A DNA stretch of 64,000 bases, taken from assembly GCA_024644235.1 (NCBI GenBank), contig JAHELJ010000006.1, positions 1-64,000 on the forward strand. The letters are read 5' to 3'. Every line of letters begins with the position of its first letter. Position 1 is the stretch's first letter. Positions 8,056 to 17,098 of this stretch are shown piece by piece. The notes under the pieces were generated by a model, which worked only from the letters and a program-made list of their open reading frames with translations, did not search any database and was not told the origin of the DNA. The DNA is from Lewinellaceae bacterium (GTDB lineage Bacteria; Bacteroidota; Bacteroidia; Chitinophagales; Saprospiraceae). A program made the position numbers and the translations under genes.

Positions 8056-8589
8056 TTAATAGTCCCGGTAGCGGCTCCATTTCCATTCTAGAATGATGAG
8101 AATGGAACCGGTAACCAATATGCTGTAAATCAATCCGACACTATGGATCGAACTGTAGAAACCAGAATACCAAATTCCCAGCCACATGAGTGTGGATACT
8201 ATTCCGGCAAAGACTAGTGCTCTTCCCAACACATGACCCATGTAGTGGTGAAACCGGCGAGTCGATGTAGGAAACCTATAGAAGATAGTAGTCCAGTGCT
8301 GATCACAACCGCGATATAGATAGGTGGCAAAACGTACAAAGCTGAATCCAGGATCTTCCGGTTCGAAACGGAATGACCGGAAAATACTGACATAGATCGC
8401 ATAGATGATATATGTCAGCAGCCCTCCAATCACGATCAGGAGCGGTGTCCAACCAAGGCCAATCCAGGACACTAGCGGATTGTTCTCAAGCTCTAAATCT
8501 GGTGTATAGAGGTACGTTGAGTAGGCATCATATGCCCTAGTCCCAACGATCCATAGGGTGATACTGAGGAACTTGATCCATTTCTTCAT
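8056..8589 (-). CDS. Four-helix membrane protein of unknown function
   Basis: From the ATG at 8589 (MKKWIKFLSI) the product is 177 residues with about four hydrophobic segments. Those near 44-68 and 130-147 are strongest. The motif AYDAYSTYLYTPDLELENNP after the first helix resembles the small DUF5658-like membrane proteins, which share a T/Y-D-...-T-Y-L...E-NP pattern. The central loop is aromatic and basic (HWTTIFYRFPTSTRRFHHYM). No catalytic motif is known for it. A start 12 codons earlier (8625) is possible but adds a second hydrophobic run. Confidence 0.65.
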   Translation of the reverse strand: MKKWIKFLSITLWIVGTRAYDAYSTYLYTPDLELENNPLVSWIGLGWTPLLIVIGGLLTYIIYAIYVSIFRSFRFEPEDPGFSFVRFATYLYRGCDQHWTTIFYRFPTSTRRFHHYMGHVLGRALVFAGIVSTLMWLGIWYSGFYSSIHSVGLIYSILVTGSILIILEWKWSRYRDY

Positions 8590-8792
8590 GAGGTTAATGG
8601 TAAAGAACAGCAGGCAAATAACCATTAGAGATGGATGAAGATCGCGAGAAATTAGATCAGGAGAGTATCACCACAAAGGCTTTGATCCCTTTTTTACGTG
8701 ATTTTGTATTCTGGCTTTAAATGGGGTGCCCCGAGCTCAGATTATGATTGAGTTTTGACTAAGAATTGAAAAAAAATAAAAATCTGAGACTC

Positions 8793-9057
8793 ATGAAACA
8801 AATTCTCTCAACAGTCAGTACACTTGTCTTTTGTTTCAGCCTTACAAGACGTCTCCAAAGTCGTTGGACGAGCGTGGGAAGATGGAGATGAAGTTGTCAA
8901 TTTTGTCAACATGGTAGTGGGCCTTAAAACCAACGAGATGACCAATCTGATGCGAGCTTACCAAGAAGATTTCAACTGCTTGAAAGCAAGTGTCGAAAGA
9001 ATTGAAGCGGTATTAGGAGAAAGAAATTCGGGCGACAATGTTCTGGTAGCAAATTGA
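8793..9057 (+). pseudogene. Small secreted protein gene, apparently frameshifted in the signal peptide
   Basis: ATG at 8793 begins a good signal-peptide start (MKQILSTVSTLVF), but that frame closes after about 32 codons. The next frame stays open to TGA at 9055-9057 and encodes VSALQDVSKVVGRAWEDGDE and a helical C-terminal part with an LMRAYQEDF segment. Ignoring one T in the T4 run at 8829-8832 joins the two into one protein of about 87 residues with a continuous signal peptide. Alternatives are a TTG start at 8824 giving a 77-residue cytoplasmic protein, or a sequencing error in the T-run. A strong terminator just downstream supports a real transcription unit. Function unknown. Confidence 0.6.
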
Positions 9058-9084
9058 GTTAATTCATTGGCACAAAGAGCTTTC

Positions 9085-9118
9085 AAAAGCCTCTAAACAT
9101 TTGAGTTAGGGGCTTTTT
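9085..9118 (+). terminator. Rho-independent terminator
   Basis: AAAAGCCTCTAA, a nine-base loop, then TTAGGGGCTTTTT. The stem has nine or more pairs with one G-U and ends in a T5 run. It lies 28 bases after the stop of the small secreted-protein gene and before the GH32-like gene, so the small gene is its own transcription unit. Confidence 0.85.
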
Positions 9119-9225
9119 CAAATAATTCTCATTGCTGTATATCTTCAAGTTTCAAATGAGGAAGGATCAAGATTATTCCTTATCTTTTCCATGTTCCTAC
9201 CAATTTTCTGAATCAAACACTTACT

Positions 9226-10848
9226 ATGCGCATCTTTTTCATCGTGCTGGGGCTGGCCTTTGGCTTCTCTCTGGATGCACAAACACAGAGGCATTTCCCG
9301 GTCGACCAATCCCGGGATTACATCAACCATGCCCGTACCTTACGAAATCATATCTTGTCGGATCCTTACCGACCCATCTACCATTTTGTAGCTCCTGAAG
9401 GAAGGGCCTATCCGTTTGATCCCAATGGAGCGATATACTGGGATGGCAAGTATCATGTCGGATTTATTTATCAATCGCTTCTCAATGGAGAACGGGAACA
9501 TTTCTGGGGACATGCGGTAAGTACCGACTTGCTGCATTGGAGTCTTTATCCGGATATGCTAGATGTGAAAGAGGGAGATATAGAAAAGGGCATCTTTAGT
9601 GGAGGTGCCTTCTTGTCAAAGGAAGGAGTCCCGCACATTATGTACCACGGTTACGGTGCTGATGCTAACCTGGTGGCTTACTCAACCGATGAAGACCTCA
9701 GGGTATGGAAGAAATTTGAGGGAAACCCAGTATTGCGCTCTCCCAAGGAGGGTGATCCCATGTTTGGCAAGTACCGGGCATGGGATCCGGAAGGATGGTA
9801 CGACAAAGACACTGATTATTATTATCAAATCTCCGGTGGAGATACTGCCGGATTCTTCCGTTCGCGTGATATGACGGAATGGGAATATTTGGGGAACTTC
9901 ATCGATCAGCAGAAGCGTTATCGACATCACTTTGAAGATCTTTCCTGCCCGGACTTCTTTTCTTTAGGATCTAAGCATATGCTGCTTTTTATCAGTCACA
10001 ACCTGGGATCACAATATTATGTAGGTGACTGGTCCGCCGGCAGATTTACAGTGGAACAACATGGAAGAATGAACTGGCCCGGAGGGACATTCTTTGCACC
10101 CGAGCAGCTGGTAGATGACCAGGGCCGCAATTTGATCTGGGGTTGGGTGCTGGACCGCAATCCGGACGTGTATGACTTTGCAGCTCATTGGAATGATGAA
10201 GAGACCAATCCTAGCCGGTTTGCAAAAGAGGGTTGGTCGGGAGTGATGAGTATGCCAAGAGTAGTTGCACTTTCGGAAGAGGGAGAGGTGCTGATAACTC
10301 CGCCGGAAGAATTTGAAAAGCTGCGATTGAAAGAATGGGATGGAGGAGCATTCTCTCTCGGCGCAGGTCAGGAGAAAGAACTCGGTATGCGAGGTAAGTC
10401 GGTCGAAATTGAAGTGGAAATGACCCTGGGCTCTTCCCATGCCGGCTTGAAAGTTTTCGGCGCTCCGGAAGGAGATGAGGAGACCCTGGTCTTTTACGAT
10501 ACCTCTACTGAAGAACTGGTCATCCATTTTGCACGTTCCCGAGCCAGTGCAGGTGGATTGGTAGAAATGCCTCCGAATTGCATGTTTGAGCCCCAGCTGG
10601 AGGGATTTACCGAGCCTGTGTCGGAACAGAGAGCTCCTTTCAAATTGCAAGAAGGTGAGAACCTTCACCTAAACATTTTCCTGGATCGGAGCATAATCGA
10701 GGTTTTTGCGAATGAACGGCTATGTATGACGCAAGTGGTATATCCCGAGCTGCCAGACAGTGATCGTATCCGGATCTACAGTGGGGGAGAAGACATCGAA
10801 GTGAAGTCGCTCAAAGTGTGGAAGATGGCCCAGACGAATATGTATTAA
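9226..10848 (+). CDS. Secreted GH32-like (fructosidase-clan) protein with altered catalytic motifs
   Basis: This 540-residue protein has a signal peptide (MRIFFIVLGLAFGFSLDAQ), a five-bladed propeller domain (about 50-350) and a C-terminal beta-sandwich with the GH32 hallmark FLDRSIIEVFAN near 495. The nucleophile motif is FDPNG (Asp65). The usual RDP motif is WDP (186-188). The usual ECPD motif, whose Glu is the acid/base, is SCPD (240-243), with Glu237-Asp238 just before. It is therefore a divergent clade, and fructan hydrolysis should not be assumed. It lies alone between a terminator and a purine-rich repeat tract. Confidence 0.85.
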   Translation: MRIFFIVLGLAFGFSLDAQTQRHFPVDQSRDYINHARTLRNHILSDPYRPIYHFVAPEGRAYPFDPNGAIYWDGKYHVGFIYQSLLNGEREHFWGHAVSTDLLHWSLYPDMLDVKEGDIEKGIFSGGAFLSKEGVPHIMYHGYGADANLVAYSTDEDLRVWKKFEGNPVLRSPKEGDPMFGKYRAWDPEGWYDKDTDYYYQISGGDTAGFFRSRDMTEWEYLGNFIDQQKRYRHHFEDLSCPDFFSLGSKHMLLFISHNLGSQYYVGDWSAGRFTVEQHGRMNWPGGTFFAPEQLVDDQGRNLIWGWVLDRNPDVYDFAAHWNDEETNPSRFAKEGWSGVMSMPRVVALSEEGEVLITPPEEFEKLRLKEWDGGAFSLGAGQEKELGMRGKSVEIEVEMTLGSSHAGLKVFGAPEGDEETLVFYDTSTEELVIHFARSRASAGGLVEMPPNCMFEPQLEGFTEPVSEQRAPFKLQEGENLHLNIFLDRSIIEVFANERLCMTQVVYPELPDSDRIRIYSGGEDIEVKSLKVWKMAQTNMY

Positions 10849-10950
10849 TGGAGGGCTAAAAAGGAGCAAGTGGTTAAAGGGGGCAAAGGGTGCATGGACT
10901 GAAAGGGTAAAAGGGAGCAAGGGGTAAAAGGGGTGCAGTGGGAGATGTGA
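10848..10950. repeat. Purine-rich imperfect repeat tract after the GH32-like gene
   Basis: About 100 bases directly after the stop are almost all A and G on the plus strand, with loose copies of words such as GGTTAAAGGG, GGGTAAAAGGG and GGGGTAAAAGGGG separated by AGCA or GTGCA. The period is near 16-20 bases and poorly conserved. It parallels the 8-bp array at 1.1 kb, which also starts right after a stop codon. Apart from this tract, the gap before 11111 shows nothing recognisable. Confidence 0.6.
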
Positions 10951-11110
10951 CAATTAGATTGTATCTGGAAGAAATCCCGTTTGGAAATCAAGTCTCCAGC
11001 GATGATCCCGTTTTCACGTGATTTTACCAATTCCCATAATCCGGTGATTTAATCATCAGGCTGGCAAAATAGTTTTGAGAAGACTCAGTCTTCACAAAAA
11101 CTATCGAGCC

Positions 11111-12517
11111 ATGATCAAATCAATTGGAACAATTTTCACTCTACTTTTGCTATCTGCAATGCCCACGACAAGTCAATGCCCCACAGCGGATATTCTCTTA
11201 AACACCCAGGAAGAAATCGATGATTTCAGTGCAGACTATCCTGGTTGTACTGACCTGCCATTCGGAATCACCATAGACGACAGTCTGAGTAACACGATCA
11301 CCAACCTTGATGGTCTCTTGCAGATCTCTACTGTAGACAGATTCATTCGTATTGCTAACAATGGAGCACTGACCAATCTAGATGGATTGGATAACCTCAC
11401 CGCTGTTGGTGATTTTCTGGCGATCCAGACCAACCAGTCTCTCAATGATCTCAGTGCTTTAGCGAATCTAACCAACGTGGGCGGATACCTGGCTGTGGGT
11501 AACAACGATGCCCTTGCTGATTTAGGAGGACTACAAAATATAACTGCTGTAGGAGGTTATCTCACCATAGGAAACAATGATCTGCTTGCGGATCTAACAG
11601 GATTAGCAGGCATAAGTAGCGTCAGCAGCAATGTATCTGTCGAATTCAATCCACTTCTCACCGACCTGGACGGATTGCAGAATCTGGTTTCAGTAGGAGG
11701 TGGTATATCTGTCAGATGGAACCAAGCCCTTGTAAATCTGAATGGGATCCAGAATCTGACCACCATGGGTGGAAACCTGACCGTTTCATTAAATTCGAAT
11801 TTGAGTTCCTTGAGTGGACTGGACAATCTTGACGAACAAGGTATCAGCTGGTTGTATGTGCAGAGTAATCCTCAATTATCCGACTGTGCGACACCTCCTA
11901 TTTGCACCTACGTCTCAAATACAGGTAACGGAGCCTCCATATCGAGTAATCAGATAGGATGTGATGACCGCATTGAAGTGGAAGCTTCCTGTAGCCTGCT
12001 TCCGGTCAGACTCTTGTCTTTTGACGGTGAAGCTCGGTCTGGATATCATCACTTGCACTGGAAAACGGCTAGCGAAGCTGATAATGCGGGCTTCTACATA
12101 GAGCGAGCAACATCCGGTACGAATTGGGAGGAGATCGGATTTGTACCTGGCAGGGGAGATCAGACCCAGACCAACAGCTACGATTATTTCGACCATCGAC
12201 CCAGCAACGGAATCAATTATTATCGGCTCAAGCAGACCGATTTTGATGGGGCGATATCACACTCTCAGGTAGTAACCTTAGAAGGAAAAGCTAGAACCCC
12301 GCTGTTGTTTCCGAATCCAACCGCTGATCGGATAAAGATATCGGGGATAGATAATGGAAGCATTGAGATCATTGATATCTATGGAATGATCCACCTGCAA
12401 AACACAACAAGTTCATGGGGCGAAATCGATGTATCCTCACTTCCGGCAGGCACCTACCAAATACGAGTTACGGATTCGACGGCGGTTGATCACCGCCTGA
12501 CTTTTGTCAAACTCTAA
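11111..12517 (+). CDS. Secreted leucine-rich (receptor L-domain-like) protein with T9SS sorting domain
   Basis: From ATG at 11111 (MIKSIGTIFTLLLLSAMP) the protein has 468 residues with a signal peptide. Residues about 45-245 hold seven to eight repeats built on NLDGL-x-NLT-x-VGG-L-x-I-x-N-N, an LRR/receptor-L-domain-type solenoid. A short Cys-containing region follows, then a beta domain beginning LLPVRLLSFDGEARSGYHHL. The last 70 residues form a Por/type A sorting domain (LLFPNPTADRIKISG to TYQIRVTDS). It should be exported by Sec, moved across the outer membrane by the type IX system and anchored or released. An upstream ATG at 11075 adds only 12 charged residues. Its stop overlaps the convergent kinase stop by 11 bases. 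Confidence 0.88.
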   Translation: MIKSIGTIFTLLLLSAMPTTSQCPTADILLNTQEEIDDFSADYPGCTDLPFGITIDDSLSNTITNLDGLLQISTVDRFIRIANNGALTNLDGLDNLTAVGDFLAIQTNQSLNDLSALANLTNVGGYLAVGNNDALADLGGLQNITAVGGYLTIGNNDLLADLTGLAGISSVSSNVSVEFNPLLTDLDGLQNLVSVGGGISVRWNQALVNLNGIQNLTTMGGNLTVSLNSNLSSLSGLDNLDEQGISWLYVQSNPQLSDCATPPICTYVSNTGNGASISSNQIGCDDRIEVEASCSLLPVRLLSFDGEARSGYHHLHWKTASEADNAGFYIERATSGTNWEEIGFVPGRGDQTQTNSYDYFDHRPSNGINYYRLKQTDFDGAISHSQVVTLEGKARTPLLFPNPTADRIKISGIDNGSIEIIDIYGMIHLQNTTSSWGEIDVSSLPAGTYQIRVTDSTAVDHRLTFVKL

Positions 12518-14441
12518 CCGGGATGGCGATATGAAAGGCAGTTCCTTTTCCGGGTTTTGAATCGATCACCACTTCGCCTTCGAGATATTTCACCCTGGAT
12601 TCAATATTCTTCAGACCCAATCCATTATGCTGAGTAGCTTCGTCATAGTCGAATCCCTTTCCATCATCGGTGATGGACAAAGCCAAGGTTCTGCTGTCCC
12701 TCTCGATAGTAACAGTGAGCTCGTTGGCTTCAGCGTGTTTGACCGCATTGGCTGTGATCTCCTGAATTAACCGGTAGACATTGATCTTGATCTTATCCGG
12801 AAGATCAGCAAAGTTTCCTACCTGATGAAAATGAATCCGCAAAGCATGCGAGGATCTCAAATCGGCCACGAGATCCTCTACAGCGTCCACCAGACCCAGG
12901 CTGACCAGCGAAGCCGGCATCATATCGTGCGAAATGCGACGAACTTCATCGTATGCTTTGCCAATGAGCTTCTCTGCTTCTACCGGGACATTCATCTCCG
13001 AAAGGGAATCGATTTGACCTTGGATAGATTTGATCTTCTGCCGAACAGAAGCCAGCAGGCTACCCAGACCATCATGCAGATCACGAGCGATTCGTTTGCG
13101 CTCTTCTTCCTGACCCTGAACCATGTAATCCAGTGCCAATAACTTTTGTTGCTTTTCCAGGTTTTCGATCTGTGCACTTGCCAGTCGCTTGCTTTGCTGG
13201 TTGCGATAGATCAGAAACCATGCGAGCAAAAGGAGAGCGCCGCTACCAATCATAAACAGGTTGCGCTGAGCCCTGTTTTTGGTGATGGCAAGACGTTGAG
13301 AGGCCAGCTCACTGTCTTTTCTGGCCGTCTCATACTGGATGTCAAGTTCATTGATTTTCTCCCGCAGGTCGTTGTCTTTGAGACTATCGTGAATCGCATA
13401 GAACCTGGTGAGATAGTCATTGGATTGCCGGTAGTCGCCTTTTGCTTCGTATACTTTGGCTAGCTGCTTATAAATCGTGTTTTCACTGATCAAGGCATTG
13501 ATGTCAGTGAAGATATCGAGGGCCTGAAGGAAATAATTCTCTGCCTGATCGAGTTGTCCCCTGGCTAGATTGACTTCGCCCAGATCATGGTACGAACCGG
13601 CAATGTGCAGTTTCACCCCTTGCTTCTGCCGGATCTCCAGTGCTCTTTCGTGATATTGCTCGGCAAGATCAAGTTCTCCGTTTTGAAAATGGATCAGGCC
13701 GATATTCCGGCTTTGGCTGGCTACAGCAGCAAGGTTGCCGGTTTTTTCCGCAATAGCCAAACCATCCTGGAAGTAGGGGAGTGCCAGGTGCAAGCTGTCC
13801 ATTTCTTTGTAGAGTATACCGATACCATTATAGATAATGGCGAGCGATGCAGTGTCGCCGGTGAGCATGCAGTAGTCTATTGCTTTTTCGTAAGCGGCCA
13901 GGGATTTTTCGTGTTGGTAGAGATTTTTGTAGAGGATGCCCAGGCCATTGAGAATCTTGTAGGCCAGGGTGTTGTCCGAAATCCGCTCTGCATAATCCAG
14001 GGCTTTTTGAAGATTTACGGAGGCACTTTCATATTGATCCATTCTCAGTAGATTGGCTCCCAGCTGATAGTATGCCATTGCGATCCCGGAGGAATCATCT
14101 GTGTCCTCGATCATCGTGGCATATTCACGCTGCAACTCCAGTGCTTTTTCGTAGTCACCTTGCAGCCGGTAGATCACCGAGTATTGGTAAGTTGCTCTGC
14201 GTTGTAAATCTTCATCACCAAGGGATTCGGCCAGAGTGGCCAATGTGTCGACATGTCTCAGTGCTGCGACCGGATCTGCGTACACCAGGTCGGAGGCAAT
14301 GGCATCGTGTAACGAAGACCTCTGCTGATCGGATGTCGCCTGGAGGAGTTCAGTACGAAGACTGTCAGTGAGCTGACCGGTTTGGGCGGTTAGGGTAAAG
14401 CTGCATGAAATGATACAAAGGAGCAGGCTAGGGATGCGCAT
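12507..14441 (-). CDS. TPR-containing sensor histidine kinase (HisKA_3 / NarX-type)
   Basis: The ATG at 14441 has AGGA six bases upstream and gives a signal peptide (MRIPSLLLCIISCSF). Residues about 80-345 are six to seven TPR repeats that should lie in the periplasm. One membrane helix follows (about 396-412), then a coiled coil, then a HisKA_3 domain with phospho-acceptor His456 in RIARDLHDGLGS, then an HATPase domain (EITANAVKHAE, DDGKGFD, GLGLKNIESRV). The likely partner is the LuxR-type regulator at 16018-16644, with the surface-fibre gene between them. The TPR part probably binds a protein or peptide signal (inference). Confidence 0.93.
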   Translation of the reverse strand: MRIPSLLLCIISCSFTLTAQTGQLTDSLRTELLQATSDQQRSSLHDAIASDLVYADPVAALRHVDTLATLAESLGDEDLQRRATYQYSVIYRLQGDYEKALELQREYATMIEDTDDSSGIAMAYYQLGANLLRMDQYESASVNLQKALDYAERISDNTLAYKILNGLGILYKNLYQHEKSLAAYEKAIDYCMLTGDTASLAIIYNGIGILYKEMDSLHLALPYFQDGLAIAEKTGNLAAVASQSRNIGLIHFQNGELDLAEQYHERALEIRQKQGVKLHIAGSYHDLGEVNLARGQLDQAENYFLQALDIFTDINALISENTIYKQLAKVYEAKGDYRQSNDYLTRFYAIHDSLKDNDLREKINELDIQYETARKDSELASQRLAITKNRAQRNLFMIGSGALLLLAWFLIYRNQQSKRLASAQIENLEKQQKLLALDYMVQGQEEERKRIARDLHDGLGSLLASVRQKIKSIQGQIDSLSEMNVPVEAEKLIGKAYDEVRRISHDMMPASLVSLGLVDAVEDLVADLRSSHALRIHFHQVGNFADLPDKIKINVYRLIQEITANAVKHAEANELTVTIERDSRTLALSITDDGKGFDYDEATQHNGLGLKNIESRVKYLEGEVVIDSKPGKGTAFHIAIPVRV

Positions 14442-14478
14442 AGTCATTCCTTTTAAGATAGGGAAAATAGTCCATGAC

Positions 14479-15864
14479 TTAATGGCTTGATGCACCTATC
14501 ATAGACAGGATTTGATCAATTTGCTTTTGCTGAGATTCGATAATCGCTTGTTGCTCTTTGATCGCTTGAATGGCCAGAACACCCAACGCATCGTAGTTGA
14601 CCATTTTGTAACCATCTTCATTGGTACTGACAATAGAAGGAAAGATGGCTTCAAGTTCCTGAGCGATCACACCCAGCGATGGATGTTCTTGGTCTGGTTG
14701 ATCCACCCACTGGTATGCGGCAGGGTTGATCCGGACAACTTGACTAAGAATATGAGACAGCTGGGTGATATCTCTCTTCAGTCTTTTATCGGAATGTATA
14801 TGATAACTTCCGTCCGCCCGGTGAATTTCGACAGTCATGTCAACCGTTGTGCCGTCATTACCAAAGGCACGGAATCGAAGGTCACGATTTGAACCTCCAT
14901 TTCGGATTTCCCATGATTCATTGTTGCCATCATCTATCAGACGGATTCCGGTGGAATCTCCTGTTGAGGACTGTTTGATTGTAAGTTGACTAACGGGGTC
15001 TGCCACGTTGATTCCCACTTTTCCAGTACCCTCAAGATCGCCATTTACGCGTATCAAAGAGTTATCGAATTCTCCATATATGAGTGGACTATCGCCCGCC
15101 TGGTTGGAGATGTAGAGCCGATCGATGAGTTGCTGGGCTGATTTGCCGGCCTGATAGCCGATGAATACACTTCTCGAGCCACCATGATAGCCTGATTGAT
15201 AACCTACTGCCACCGAATTTTCAGTGTCTAAATTGGATTTGGCAAAGAGACTGCTGGCTCCCACCGCCGTATTATTATGTCCTTGGATATCCCCATCGGT
15301 ATCGATGAGAAACATAGAGGAGTCACCAATGGCAGTATTGTATGAACCACCACTGTCTCCAGATGCAAACGAGAATGATCCAAGCGATGTATTGTGTTTG
15401 CCTCTATTAAACATTCCACTAGCACCACCCATGAAAACATTGTAATCCCCTGAAGATTCAGAACCCGAATAGGCTCCGTAAAATGTGTTGGCATCTCCTG
15501 CGGATTGTGCCCCACTCAAATAGCCGACAAAGCAATTGCTCAACCCGCCTTCATTAAACATTCCAGCACCAGTTCCAAAATAGCTGTTTCTCGTGCCTGA
15601 TCGATTGGATCTTCCGGCACGATCACCAAAAAAACTATTTTCCGATCCTAGATCACTGAACTCTCCAGCATTGCTGCCAACAAAAGTGTTGAATAAACGA
15701 AAATTTAAATTTTGACTGAATCCAGCCTTCCTTCCAATATGCACTGATGTGGTGTCATTGGACAGATATACTGATATCCTTCCTTGCACTTCAGCGAGTG
15801 GGTTTTGAGCTTTCAATCCGAAGAATAATGAAGACAGGATCACTGATATCCAGATTTTTTTCAT
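14479..15864 (-). CDS. Surface fibre protein with YadA-like head repeats and S74 chaperone domain
   Basis: From ATG at 15864 (MKKIWISVILSSLFFGLKAQ) it has 461 residues with a signal peptide. Residues about 45-270 contain repeats of the form N-x-FVG-x-x-AG / N-T-A-V/I-G, the left-handed beta-roll pattern of trimeric adhesin heads. A KVGINVADPVSQLTI segment follows. Near residue 360 begins the S74 intramolecular chaperone/autoprotease, recognised by HSDKRLKRDI with the Ser and Lys expected for self-cleavage, then LGVIAQELEAIFP and a terminal coiled coil. The family trimerises and then trims its own C-terminus. It lies between a response regulator and its kinase, 37 bases before the kinase start. 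An earlier ATG at 15906 is unlikely. Confidence 0.85.
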   Translation of the reverse strand: MKKIWISVILSSLFFGLKAQNPLAEVQGRISVYLSNDTTSVHIGRKAGFSQNLNFRLFNTFVGSNAGEFSDLGSENSFFGDRAGRSNRSGTRNSYFGTGAGMFNEGGLSNCFVGYLSGAQSAGDANTFYGAYSGSESSGDYNVFMGGASGMFNRGKHNTSLGSFSFASGDSGGSYNTAIGDSSMFLIDTDGDIQGHNNTAVGASSLFAKSNLDTENSVAVGYQSGYHGGSRSVFIGYQAGKSAQQLIDRLYISNQAGDSPLIYGEFDNSLIRVNGDLEGTGKVGINVADPVSQLTIKQSSTGDSTGIRLIDDGNNESWEIRNGGSNRDLRFRAFGNDGTTVDMTVEIHRADGSYHIHSDKRLKRDITQLSHILSQVVRINPAAYQWVDQPDQEHPSLGVIAQELEAIFPSIVSTNEDGYKMVNYDALGVLAIQAIKEQQAIIESQQKQIDQILSMIGASSH

Positions 15865-16017
15865 GATGATTGATTTGAGTCCACAATAAGATGTCTCAAA
15901 CTTCATCAGAAAGGAGAGATCAAGGTTCCCTACTTATCGCTAATCGATAAAATAGCGGAAAAGCGCCACTACTTGATAATTGCAGTCAAGCGGAATTTTG
16001 CAAAGATTACTGGATGA

Positions 16018-16644
16018 TTAAATGTAACCTCTTTCAAGGCCGATGCGCACCAGATCGGCGGTGTTTTTTGCACCTAATTTCTCCACGAGATTACGTCGGT
16101 GGCTATCGGCCGTGTGGAAGGAGAGGAATAGTTTTTCGGCAATCTCCTGGTTGGTGAGGCCCTGGGAGATGAGGCGTAGCACCTCCACCTCGCGCTCAGA
16201 AATCTCGGTGCCTTCTGATTTCCTTTTTTCCAGGTTCATCTCCAAAACGAGATCCTGTACGCGGAGGCTGAAGTGCTTCTCTCCACGCATCACTCGACGG
16301 ATACCTTTAATAATCTCGGTGGCATCATCATCCTTGAGTATGTACCCCATCGCTCCGTACTGCATCATCCGCTTGATAAAACTTGGTCGCTTGTGCATGC
16401 TCAACGCGATGACTTTAACATCCGGATATTTCTTTGTGATCTTTTTACATGTTTCCACCCCGTTCATTTCCGGCATATTGATGTCTAGCAGGACGACATC
16501 CACTTCATGCTCATCAAGCAGATCGAGTACCCTCTTTCCATCGGAGGCAGTGGCAACTACTTGCATATCATCAACGCCTTGCAGGATGGCCACAAAACCA
16601 TCGAGCAAGATTTGGTGATCGTCGGCGAGAAGGAGTCGCGTCAT
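16018..16644 (-). CDS. NarL/LuxR-family response regulator
   Basis: This 208-residue protein has a receiver domain with acidic pair Asp8-Asp9, phospho-acceptor Asp54 in VVLLDINMP and Lys in YILKDDD. A LuxR-type HTH follows from about 143 (ISEREVEVLRLISQGLTNQE, then ADSHRRNLVEKL). It should bind DNA as a dimer after phosphorylation by the TPR kinase downstream. The order regulator - fibre - kinase on one strand suggests co-regulation, although the 153-base gap before the fibre gene could hold another promoter. Confidence 0.94.
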   Translation of the reverse strand: MTRLLLADDHQILLDGFVAILQGVDDMQVVATASDGKRVLDLLDEHEVDVVLLDINMPEMNGVETCKKITKKYPDVKVIALSMHKRPSFIKRMMQYGAMGYILKDDDATEIIKGIRRVMRGEKHFSLRVQDLVLEMNLEKRKSEGTEISEREVEVLRLISQGLTNQEIAEKLFLSFHTADSHRRNLVEKLGAKNTADLVRIGLERGYI

Positions 16645-16700
16645 AATGGAAGATACTAAGACGAAATGGCGTTTGGTAATCTAGAAGTGAAGAAGATGGC

Positions 16701-17075
16701 CTATCTGCTTTTGCTGTGACCAAAGCAGATGATGTAGCCATTAATGTCCGTAATCCCGGTCTTCGGGCTTGCGCAGAATCAGGACTCCATTCCGAAGGAA
16801 TTCTTCATACAGCTGATCTACGTCTTTCACCCACACATATGCATCCCAAGCTCCCTCTGCCGAGGTCTCCCAACCGGTTTGCACAAAGGGGGACCGGTAA
16901 AACCATTTACCTTCAATTGCCGGAACATGATGGCGAAATTGTCCCGTCGCATGATGGCAAAAAGGGGAGGATCACCGATCCATTCCAATTCAAAACCAAC
17001 CTTCACCCGATAGAATTCGACAATGTCTTTTACATCAGGAACGATCCATTGGGGAGCTATGCGAGTAAATTCCAT
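16701..17075 (-). pseudogene. Broken VOC/glyoxalase-fold gene
   Basis: Three reading-frame pieces together make a typical VOC protein of about 125 residues. The pieces are MEFTRIAPQWIVPDVKDIVE with FYRVKVGFELEWIGD, then AWDAYVWVKDVDQLYEEF ending KPEDRDYG, then DINGYIICFGHSKSR with stop TAG at 16701-16703. The first break lies near 16845-16860, the second near 16748-16755, and the second restores the first frame. With two separate lesions in a short gene beside other wrecks, decay is more likely than sequencing error. The original function (dioxygenase-like or resistance protein) cannot be given. Confidence 0.8.
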
Positions 17076-17098
17076 TTGTGTCTTCGCTGAGTAATCCG

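Noticed and set aside
12825-13463. Two plus-strand frames inside the histidine kinase gene
   Set aside because: They lie antisense to TPR and kinase motifs and have no start context or recognisable domain.
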